This document shows positions 1 through 3,928 of a DNA stretch of 5,936 nt, in pieces (the first letter of the stretch is position 1; every line of letters starts with the position of its first letter). The stretch is taken from NCBI GenBank assembly GCA_900553825.1, contig USEV01000054.1, positions 1 to 5,936 on the forward strand, in the 5' to 3' direction. Position numbers and translations under genes: made by a program. Source of the DNA: an uncultured Eubacteriales bacterium. GTDB taxonomy: Bacteria > Bacillota > Clostridia > Christensenellales > CAG-917. The notes under the pieces are model-generated. The model had not been told where the DNA came from, did not search any database, and saw nothing but the letters and a program-made list of their open reading frames with translations.

Positions 1-1
1 G

Positions 2-556
2 GCGTGGGGCGAGGCGGCATTCTACGGGCCCAAGCTCGATGTGCAGGGGACGAATGTCCATGGCAAAGAGGACACGCTTTTCACCGTGCAGCTCGACTTC
101 GCTCTTGCCGAGAGGTTCGACATGATCTACATCGACGAGAACGGCGAAAAGGCCCGTCCGCTCATCATACACCGCAGTTCGATAGGTTGCTATGAGCGCA
201 CGCTCGCAATGCTCATCGAAAAGTACAACGGGGCATTCCCGCTGTGGCTTGCTCCCGAGCAGGTGAGAGTGCTTTCCCTCACCGACCGCACTGCGGACGC
301 GGCAAAGTCCGTCGCACGCAAACTCGTGGCGGCGGGACTGCGCGCTGAAGCGGATGTCAGGAGCGAGAAGCTAGGCAAGAAGATACGCGAAGCACAGCTG
401 GAAAAAGTGCCTTATGTCCTCGTCATAGGCGACAAGGAAGCGGAGGAAGGGCTTGTTGCGGTGCGTCACCGCGCAGGCGGCGACCTCGGCACGATGACGG
501 TGGAGGATTTCGTCGCGCTTGCGAAAGAGGAAATCCAAAGCAAGGTCAGAAAGTGA
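2..556 (+). CDS. thrS: threonyl-tRNA synthetase, C-terminal part (5' end outside window)
   Basis: Class II aminoacyl-tRNA synthetase that charges tRNA-Thr in the cytoplasm. The frame is open from base 2, so the 184 residues seen are the C-terminal end of a protein normally about 580-640 aa long. The first part is the end of the catalytic core: GEAAFYGPKLD (fragment residues 3-13), QLDFALAERFD (30-40), then IIHRSSIGCYER (55-66). By family knowledge His57 should be the third zinc ligand and Arg66 the motif-3 arginine that binds ATP. From about residue 84 (LAPEQVRVLSLTD) to the end is the anticodon-binding HGTP domain, with the typical EKLGKKIREAQLEKVPYVLVIGDKE (contacting tRNA) and GGDLGTM segments. 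The IHRSSIGCYER wording, rather than IHRAILGSxERF, resembles a ThrRS form I recall from Clostridia. The gene ends at TGA and is followed by its own terminator. Family assignment is near certain; only the subtype is inferred. Confidence 0.97.
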   Translation, partial: AWGEAAFYGPKLDVQGTNVHGKEDTLFTVQLDFALAERFDMIYIDENGEKARPLIIHRSSIGCYERTLAMLIEKYNGAFPLWLAPEQVRVLSLTDRTADAAKSVARKLVAAGLRAEADVRSEKLGKKIREAQLEKVPYVLVIGDKEAEEGLVAVRHRAGGDLGTMTVEDFVALAKEEIQSKVRK

Positions 557-580
557 ACGGCAAATAATACCGCATGACCG

Positions 581-610
581 AAACCCCGCTATTCAGCGGG
601 GTTTTCGTTT
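581..610 (+). terminator. intrinsic terminator after thrS
   Basis: CCCCGCT (584-590) pairs with AGCGGGG (595-601) around an ATTC loop. The flanking AAA (581-583) pairs with TTT (602-604), extending the stem to 10 bp, and a T-rich tail (TTTTCGTTT) follows. It lies 24 nt after the thrS stop codon and separates thrS from the membrane-protein gene. Confidence 0.9.
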
Positions 611-651
611 GTCTTCCGACGGAATGCGGGCGGAAAGCGTTTGCCTCGGGC

Positions 652-680
652 TTGTCAAATTTTGTCGAGAGGAGTAAAAT
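652..680 (+). promoter_or_regulatory. candidate sigma-A promoter for the membrane-protein gene
   Basis: TTGTCA (652-657) and TAAAAT (675-680) are separated by exactly 17 bp; each differs from the sigma-A consensus at one position. The position between the thrS terminator and the next gene fits. The difficulty is that the -10 box overlaps the candidate Shine-Dalgarno/ATG at 670-681. Initiation would then fall near 687-689, at the first base of the ATG at 689, giving an almost leaderless message. Either this promoter or the ribosome-binding site at 670-674 is real, but probably not both for the same transcript. Confidence 0.4.
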
Positions 681-681
681 G
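670..681 (+). promoter_or_regulatory. ribosome-binding site pointing to ATG at 679, out of frame with the gene
   Basis: AGGAG (670-674) is followed after 4 nt by ATG (679-681), the same spacing that yebC uses in this window. Translation from this ATG gives only 23 residues (stop 748-750). The long membrane-protein frame begins at ATG 689, 14 nt from the AGGAG, and is closed upstream by TGA at 680-682. The site is therefore either a decoy, a leader-peptide start, or the true start of a gene whose frame has been shifted by one base. Confidence 0.45.
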
Positions 682-688
682 ATTACGG

Positions 689-1435
689 ATGATTTTCACG
701 GGAAGTTACTGGTATTACGGCATCATACAGTTCGGGCTTGTGGCGGTTGAAGTGCTGTTTGCCGTGTTTTGGGTGGGCCGAAACAAGACTTTCGACCGCA
801 TCGCGATGTGGCTGATTGCGGCGTATCTTTTGTGCTACAAATTCGACGAATACGGTCCGTTTTTCGCCATTCCGCTCGACCTCTCCGCGATGTCGTACTT
901 CTTTTTCGGCATGGCGGCGTTCGTGCCGTTCCGTCCGCTCAAATGCGCCGCCGGATTCAGTGCAGTGTTGAGCGGCGCGGTCTACGCCTTTTCGATGGCG
1001 CTTTTCCCCGAAAATCACATATCCAGCGTTTCAAACGGGCTGAGCTTCTTTGCCATAAACATGGCGCTCGTCAACCACAACATACTCATCGTCGGCGGGC
1101 TGTTCATGACGGCGCAGGCGCGCTTCGAGCGCGTCGATTTCGTGTGGTTGCTGGGCTGGTTCGCATTTTTCTTTTCCTACATCATGCTCGTCACCGAGGA
1201 ATTCGGCGTCAGCGTGAAGAACGCAAGCATAATGCAGATTTTGGACGGCAGCCTCGTCGCGGACGCGATAAGCGTGAGCCGCACCCCGCTGTTCTATGTC
1301 ATCTATTACACCGTCGTCGTCGCCGTGTCGCTCACGGGGGTTTTCCTCTACGCGCGGGTCAACCGCGCTTTCAACCGTTTCAGACGCAACCCGTTTTTGC
1401 CGGATATAATTCGGGTCAACCCGCTTTTCGTCTGA
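689..1435 (+). CDS. multi-pass integral membrane protein, function unknown (possibly YwaF/TMEM164-like)
   Basis: A 248-residue, strongly hydrophobic protein. I see six or seven membrane segments: roughly residues 11-30, 36-51, 59-80, 88-106, 126-143, 150-168 and 200-222. After the last comes a basic tail (RVNRAFNRFRRN, 224-234) that should lie in the cytoplasm. It has no signal peptide apart from the first helix. The order IPLDLS (61-66), hydrophobic run, FRPLK (81-85), then NHNILIVGGLF (129-139) loosely recalls the YwaF/TIGR02206 and TMEM164 membrane family (PLHLC, then a histidine-containing helix), but the conserved His/Cys of those motifs are not clearly present, so this is only a suggestion. 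The first residues (MIFTGSYWYYG) look authentic, yet ATG 689 lacks a ribosome-binding site at a usable distance. Deleting one T from the TTTT at 693-696 would join the well-placed ATG 679 to this frame, giving MITDDFTGSYWYYG. It is flanked by terminators on both sides and so is probably transcribed alone. Existence of the gene is likely; start and function are unsure. Confidence 0.8.
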   Translation: MIFTGSYWYYGIIQFGLVAVEVLFAVFWVGRNKTFDRIAMWLIAAYLLCYKFDEYGPFFAIPLDLSAMSYFFFGMAAFVPFRPLKCAAGFSAVLSGAVYAFSMALFPENHISSVSNGLSFFAINMALVNHNILIVGGLFMTAQARFERVDFVWLLGWFAFFFSYIMLVTEEFGVSVKNASIMQILDGSLVADAISVSRTPLFYVIYYTVVVAVSLTGVFLYARVNRAFNRFRRNPFLPDIIRVNPLFV

Positions 1436-1458
1436 CTCCGCCTGCGCCCCATTCTCCG

Positions 1459-1481
1459 ACCGCCCTTCGGGGCGGTTTTTT
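1459..1481 (+). terminator. intrinsic terminator after the membrane-protein gene
   Basis: ACCGCCC (1459-1465) pairs with GGGCGGT (1470-1476) around the stable tetraloop TTCG, and the T run continues to 1481. It lies 23 nt after the stop codon. The UUCG loop, GC-rich stem and U tract make it a textbook terminator. Confidence 0.93.
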
Positions 1482-1517
1482 GACGGAAAACGGGCGACAT
1501 CTGCCGCCGACGAAAAA

Positions 1518-1540
1518 ATTTCCTGAAAATTTCGGGAAAT
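1518..1540 (+). other. AT-rich hairpin in the non-coding block
   Basis: ATTTCCTG (1518-1525) can pair with CGGGAAAT (1533-1540), an 8-bp stem with one G-T wobble and a 7-nt loop. No T run follows. It sits in a stretch (1482-1656) with no supportable gene and may be part of a larger structured RNA with the next hairpin, or chance. Confidence 0.3.
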
Positions 1541-1576
1541 GTGGGACAAAAATTCTCGCAATCTCGTTTATATGAC

Positions 1577-1650
1577 AGGCGGGGGAGAGTTTTACCGAAA
1601 AACAAGTAAAACTTTAATCGCGCCCGTCCCCCGCCTATTCCCGTTTTTTT
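1577..1650 (+). terminator. nested two-stem structure followed by T7, terminator-like or structured RNA
   Basis: The outer stem AGGCGGGGGA (1577-1586) pairs perfectly with TCCCCCGCCT (1627-1636). Inside it, AGTTTTAC (1588-1595) pairs perfectly with GTAAAACT (1606-1613), leaving a 10-nt apical loop and an asymmetric internal loop of 1 versus 13 nt. A run of seven T (1644-1650) follows on the + strand, but seven bases after the stem rather than directly. That spacing is loose for an ordinary terminator. With no gene reading into it, it could end an unrecognised small RNA or back up the terminator at 1459-1481. The pairing is certain; the role is not. Confidence 0.5.
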
Positions 1651-1656
1651 ATTACC

Positions 1657-1680
1657 ATGACATCAACTATGACATCAACT
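1657..1680 (+). repeat. perfect tandem duplication of a 12-mer
   Basis: ATGACATCAACT occurs twice head to tail (1657-1668 and 1669-1680) with no mismatch. The unit is a multiple of three and, in the frame of the small ORF described here, encodes MTST twice. It looks like a recent slippage duplication. Confidence 0.9.
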
Positions 1681-1764
1681 CCTTTTGAAATTGACGGGGT
1701 GGAGTATCGCATGGAAATCAGGTATTGCGCGTTTTGCGGACATCATGCGCAGGAACACAGTTGA
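1657..1764 (+). CDS. possible 35-residue microprotein with a CxxC-HH motif
   Basis: An open frame from ATG 1657 to TGA 1762-1764 encodes MTSTMTSTPFEIDGVEYR followed by MEIRYCAFCGHHAQEHS. The CAFCGHH..EH ending puts two cysteines and three histidines within eleven residues, a plausible single metal-binding knuckle resembling half of a zinc ribbon. The first ATG has no Shine-Dalgarno sequence (it follows a T run). The internal ATG at 1711 does: GGAG at 1701-1704, six bases before it, which would give a 17-residue peptide. I do not recognise a family. It may be a true small protein, a decayed end of a longer zinc-ribbon gene, or chance. The 12-bp duplication at its start preserves the frame, which fits either a coding or a neutral origin. 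Confidence 0.25.
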   Translation: MTSTMTSTPFEIDGVEYRMEIRYCAFCGHHAQEHS

Positions 1765-1799
1765 TCGGAGGGGAGCGGGGCGTCGGTGTAGGGGCGCAA

Positions 1800-1836
1800 T
1801 AAAATCGGAAAACGGACGAAAAGCGGTGAAAATCGT
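1800..1836 (+). promoter_or_regulatory. phased A-tracts upstream of the infC promoter (UP-element-like)
   Basis: Four AAAA tracts lie at 1801-1804, 1809-1812, 1819-1822 and 1829-1832, the last three spaced exactly 10 bp. They end four bases before the -35 box, so the two nearest are centred at about -42 and -52 from the expected transcription start. That is where UP elements contact the RNA polymerase alpha subunits and where phased A-tracts bend DNA. The surrounding sequence is GC-rich, which makes the pattern stand out. Activation is inferred. Confidence 0.45.
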
Positions 1837-1865
1837 TTGACAGCGGGTGGATTTTTTGGTATATT
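1837..1865 (+). promoter_or_regulatory. sigma-A promoter of the infC-rpmI-rplT operon
   Basis: The -35 box is a perfect TTGACA (1837-1842), followed by a 17-bp spacer containing six T, and the -10 box TATATT (1860-1865), one mismatch from TATAAT. Transcription should start near 1872, giving a 5' leader of about 120 nt before infC. This is the best promoter in the window and suits a ribosomal-protein operon. Confidence 0.88.
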
Positions 1866-1871
1866 AAGCGG

Positions 1872-1989
1872 GCAAGCAAAGGTTTTCCTTTCACCGCAGG
1901 CTCGCGCCGAACGGTTGTCACAATGAGTTTTCCCCGCGTGGGCTCGAGGTGTCGGAGACTTTTGTCTGCCGACATTTTTTTTTTGGAGG
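1872..1989 (+). promoter_or_regulatory. infC operon leader, probable L20-responsive attenuator
   Basis: The untranslated leader between the promoter and infC contains a small hairpin (AAAGG 1878-1882 with CCTTT 1887-1891, TTTT loop), a GC-rich middle, and a full intrinsic terminator directly before the infC ribosome-binding site. In Bacillus subtilis excess L20 binds the leader of this same operon and causes premature termination; the gene order and architecture here match that system (Rfam L20 leader). By eye, CACC (1892-1895) could pair with GGTG (1948-1951) and CCGA (1907-1910) with TCGG (1952-1955). Both would compete with the terminator stem, but these pairings are short and I do not claim an antiterminator. 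L20 control is inferred from family knowledge, not from a recognised L20-binding motif. Confidence 0.7.
1950..1984 (+). terminator. attenuator terminator abutting the infC ribosome-binding site
   Basis: TGTCGG (1950-1955) pairs with CCGACA (1969-1974) and AGAC (1956-1959) with GTCT (1964-1967). This is a 10-bp stem with one bulged G (1968) and a TTTT loop, followed by ten T (1975-1984). It lies inside the leader of the operon, downstream of its promoter and upstream of its first gene, so it must be read through for IF3, L35 and L20 to be made. The GGAGG of infC starts at the base right after the T run. Confidence 0.92.
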
Positions 1990-1998
1990 TTGCTCTTG
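1985..1998 (+). promoter_or_regulatory. infC ribosome-binding site and TTG start
   Basis: GGAGG (1985-1989) is followed by TTG codons at 1990 and 1996, both in the infC frame. The first touches the Shine-Dalgarno sequence and cannot be used; the second lies 6 nt away, the optimal distance. No ATG or GTG occurs nearby in frame, so TTG 1996 (protein start MKELIINERIRD) is chosen. Confidence 0.85.
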
Positions 1999-2511
1999 AA
2001 GGAGTTAATCATCAACGAGAGGATTCGCGACCGCGAGGTCAGGCTCATCGGCGAGGACGGGACGCAGTACGGCATCATTTCCATCGCCGAGGCACGCAGA
2101 GTCGCGGAGGATAAGGGGTTGGATCTTTGCAAGGTTTCTCCTCCCGATGTCACTCCCGCCACCTGCAAGCTGATGGACTACGGCAAGTACCGTTACGACC
2201 AGCAGAAGAGGGAGAAAGAGCAGCGCAAGAATCAACGCATAGTGGAGCTCAAAGAGGTGCGCCTCTCGGCGACGATCGATGTGGGCGACACGAAGAGGCT
2301 TGCGGCGCAGACGGCGAAGTTCATCGCCGAGGGCAACAAGGTCAAGGCGTCGATAAGGCTCAAAGGCAGGCAGCAGGCTCACCCCGAAATCGCCGGCGGC
2401 ATCATCAACGATTACATCGAGATGGTGGGCGAGGGCGCGTCGGTGGAGAAGGCGCCCGTCCAGGAGGGGAGAATGATTTACACCATTCTTGCCCCCGCGG
2501 TAAAGAAGTAA
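1996..2511 (+). CDS. infC: translation initiation factor IF-3
   Basis: IF3 binds the 30S subunit, prevents premature joining of 50S and checks the start codon and initiator tRNA. With the TTG start at 1996 the protein has 171 residues, the normal length. The N-domain (about 1-75) begins with the conserved IINERIRDREVRLI (5-18). The family signature KLMDYGKYRYDQQKREKEQ follows (58-76), running into the charged linker helix. The C-domain (about 84-171), which binds 16S rRNA, shows EVRLSATIDVGDTK and GNKVKASIRLKGRQQAHPE. In the usual FRGRE motif the arginine is Lys123 and the glutamate is Gln126 here, a mild change in a basic surface loop. The gene is first in an operon with rpmI (53-nt gap) and rplT and lies behind a promoter and an attenuator. 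In E. coli IF3 limits its own synthesis through a rare AUU start; the UUG start here lowers initiation, but whether IF3 discriminates against it is unknown. Confidence 0.97.
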   Translation: MKELIINERIRDREVRLIGEDGTQYGIISIAEARRVAEDKGLDLCKVSPPDVTPATCKLMDYGKYRYDQQKREKEQRKNQRIVELKEVRLSATIDVGDTKRLAAQTAKFIAEGNKVKASIRLKGRQQAHPEIAGGIINDYIEMVGEGASVEKAPVQEGRMIYTILAPAVKK

Positions 2512-2520
2512 GTCAACATA

Positions 2521-2534
2521 GCGGGGCAACCCGC
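2521..2534 (+). other. GNRA-tetraloop hairpin between infC and rpmI
   Basis: GCGGG (2521-2525) and CCCGC (2530-2534) form a 5-bp all-GC stem capped by GCAA, a GNRA tetraloop. It stands 10 nt after the infC stop and 20 nt before the rpmI AGGAGG, with no T run. It may stabilise the message or form a protein- or tertiary-contact site; in E. coli this intergenic region carries the L20 translational operator. A role here is only a possibility. Confidence 0.5.
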
Positions 2535-2564
2535 AGAGGCAAATAAATCCAACAGGAGGCATCT

Positions 2565-2762
2565 ATGCCAAAGCAGAAAACTCACAGCGGAGCAAAGAAG
2601 CGCTTCAGAAAGAGCGCGAACGGTCATTACAAGTGCGACCACAGCGGTCATGACCACATCCTCACCAAGAAGACCACCAAGAGGAAGCGTTCCTTGAGGA
2701 AGGACCAGTACATCGACAAGACCAAAGAGCACGAGCTCAAGAGGCTGTTGCCCTATCAATAA
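2565..2762 (+). CDS. rpmI: 50S ribosomal protein L35 (bL35)
   Basis: Small basic protein of the large subunit, 65 residues, the usual length. It starts [20 protein letters not shown] and contains the family core [16 protein letters not shown] (residues 31-46). A strong AGGAGG (2554-2559) lies five bases before ATG. The loop at residues 24-31 reads CDHSGHDH where most L35 proteins have something like RRHAFTSH, so a cysteine and an extra histidine join the two usual histidines. Whether this binds a metal is unknown. It sits between infC and rplT, and its TAA stop overlaps the Shine-Dalgarno sequence of rplT (TAAGGAG), suggesting coupled translation and equal output of L35 and L20. Confidence 0.97.
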   Translation: MPKQKTHSGAKKRFRKSANGHYKCDHSGHDHILTKKTTKRKRSLRKDQYIDKTKEHELKRLLPYQ

Positions 2763-2774
2763 GGAGAGCGCAAT

Positions 2775-3128
2775 ATGAGAATTTCCAGAGCAGTCAGCGC
2801 GGCAAAGAAGCGCAGGAAGATAATGAAGCAAGCAAAGGGCTACTACGGTGGGAAGCATCGCCTTTACCGTGTCGCCAAACAGCAGGTCATGCGCAGCGGC
2901 TACTATGCCTATGTCGGCAGGAAGCAGAAGAAGCGTGACTTCAGGAAGCTGTGGATTGCGCGTATCAACGCCGCCGCACGCATGAACGATATGAGCTACT
3001 CCCGCTTTATGCACGGTCTGAAGCTCGCGGGGATCGACCTCAACCGCAAGGTGCTCGCCGACATCGCAGTCAGCGACCCCAAGGCGTTCGCCGCACTCTG
3101 CGACCAGGCAAAGGCCAAGCTCGCGTAA
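2775..3128 (+). CDS. rplT: 50S ribosomal protein L20 (bL20)
   Basis: Early-binding 23S rRNA assembly protein, 117 residues, normal length. The N-terminal half is the long, very basic extension that threads into rRNA ([28 protein letters not shown]). The globular C-domain carries the highly conserved [16 protein letters not shown] (residues 55-70), [10 protein letters not shown] and [14 protein letters not shown] (2761-2766) precedes ATG by eight bases, 12 nt after rpmI. In other bacteria L20 is the autoregulator of this operon through its C-domain: by leader attenuation in Bacillus, by translational repression in E. coli. The attenuator at 1950-1984 makes the Bacillus mode likely. A strong terminator follows at 3137-3162. 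Confidence 0.98.
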   Translation: MRISRAVSAAKKRRKIMKQAKGYYGGKHRLYRVAKQQVMRSGYYAYVGRKQKKRDFRKLWIARINAAARMNDMSYSRFMHGLKLAGIDLNRKVLADIAVSDPKAFAALCDQAKAKLA

Positions 3129-3136
3129 CGGACACG

Positions 3137-3162
3137 AGAGGCGCATTTTGCGCCTCTTTTTT
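3137..3162 (+). terminator. intrinsic terminator after rplT
   Basis: AGAGGCGCA (3137-3145) pairs perfectly with TGCGCCTCT (3149-3157) around a TTT loop, followed by T to 3162. It lies 8 nt after the L20 stop. It should end most transcripts of the ribosomal operon. The next gene starts only five bases after the T run and shows no promoter of its own, so read-through probably feeds the downstream genes. Confidence 0.95.
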
Positions 3163-3166
3163 GAAA

Positions 3167-3916
3167 ATGGAAGTCATCACCTCTCAAAAGAATTCCGTTG
3201 TCAGACTCTTCCGCTCCCTCTCCGACAAGAAGGGGCGCAGGGAAAGCGGTCTTTTCCCCGTCGAGGGCGGCAACAGCGTGAGAGACATCCCCGGGGATTT
3301 CCCGTTGAAATTCGTCCTCGCCACACCCGAGCGGTCGGGCGAGGCGGAGGAAATTCTCCGCGCGAGAGGGAACGGAACGGAGCTTTACCTCGTTTCGGAG
3401 AGCGTGATGAGCTCGCTTTCGGACACCGTCACCCCCTACGGGCTTGCGGCGGCGGCAGTCATTCCCGAGCGGGAGTTCGCGCTCCCCGCGGGAAAGGCGG
3501 TGCTGCTGGACGGTGTTTCCGACCCCGGCAACCTCGGCACGATTTTGCGCACCGCGGCGGCGACGGGCTTCGGAGAGGTCTATCTGCTCGGTTGCACCGA
3601 CGCCTACGCGCCCAAGTGCGTGCGCGCGTCCATGGGCGGAATCTTCCGCGTCAGGGTCACGGAGGTCACTCCCCAAAGAGCGACGGAGCTCGTCAGGGCG
3701 ACGAATTCCGTCGCGCTCGACATGAACGGCGCGCCTCTTTCGTGCTCCCGTTCCGACGACATCCTCTTCGTCGCGGGCAGCGAGGCTCACGGCGTCAGTC
3801 GGGAAATCGCACTCTCCGCAAAGGAGGTGCGCTCCCTCCCCATGAGCGGTGGGGTGGAATCGCTCAATGTGGCGGTGGCTTGCGCCGTTGCCATGTATTC
3901 GACAATTTTAAGTTAA
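3167..3916 (+). CDS. TrmH/SpoU-family RNA 2'-O-ribose methyltransferase (YsgA-like)
   Basis: SAM-dependent SPOUT methyltransferase, 249 residues, expected to methylate a ribose 2'-OH in rRNA or tRNA. The N-terminal substrate-binding domain has ITSQKNSVVR (4-13) and GLFPVEGGNSV (28-38). The C-terminal knotted domain has all three SpoU motifs: DPGNLGTILRTA (119-130, with Asn122 and the catalytic-type Arg128), VAGSEAHGVS (202-211), and LPMSGGVESLNVAVACA (224-240), which forms the SAM-binding knot. The match is clear, but the substrate is not readable from sequence; RlmB, TrmH and YsgA share these motifs. In Bacillus the YsgA protein is encoded close to this operon, which favours that subgroup. 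ATG 3167 gives the expected family N-terminus. It has no Shine-Dalgarno sequence, because the preceding bases are the rplT terminator; TTG 3161 in the same frame is the only near alternative. Low expression by read-through is likely. Downstream it is 12 nt from yebC. Confidence 0.93.
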   Translation: MEVITSQKNSVVRLFRSLSDKKGRRESGLFPVEGGNSVRDIPGDFPLKFVLATPERSGEAEEILRARGNGTELYLVSESVMSSLSDTVTPYGLAAAAVIPEREFALPAGKAVLLDGVSDPGNLGTILRTAAATGFGEVYLLGCTDAYAPKCVRASMGGIFRVRVTEVTPQRATELVRATNSVALDMNGAPLSCSRSDDILFVAGSEAHGVSREIALSAKEVRSLPMSGGVESLNVAVACAVAMYSTILS

Positions 3917-3928
3917 TCAGGAGGCTTT

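Noticed and set aside
1543..1573. Promoter in front of the nested hairpin (GGGACA ... TTTATA)
   Set aside because: Both boxes are poor and the spacing only fits loosely, so I do not list it.
769..1575. 268-residue + strand frame overlapping the membrane-protein gene
   Set aside because: Arg/His-rich, typical of an off-frame reading of GC-rich DNA, and it runs through the terminator at 1459-1481.
1031..1605. Antisense frames of 176 and 85 residues across the end of the membrane gene
   Set aside because: Charged low-information sequence, no ribosome site, and they cross a terminator in the opposite direction.
1482..1656. T-box, riboswitch or CRISPR repeat in the gene-free stretch
   Set aside because: I looked for a T-box core (AGGGUGGNACCGCG type), known aptamer cores and regular repeats and saw none; only the two hairpins are supported.
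1743..2168. 141-residue antisense frame covering the infC leader and 5' end
   Set aside because: It spans the promoter, leader and infC N-terminus, which are all well explained on the + strand.
2005..3146. Long antisense frames opposite infC, rpmI and rplT (2005-2562 and 2478-3146)
   Set aside because: They are shadows of well-identified ribosomal genes; composition is driven by the sense codons, with no known motif.
2951..3166. Extension of the methyltransferase upstream into rplT (a 321-residue reading)
   Set aside because: The extra residues are out-of-frame L20 and the rplT terminator; the family N-terminus starts at ATG 3167.
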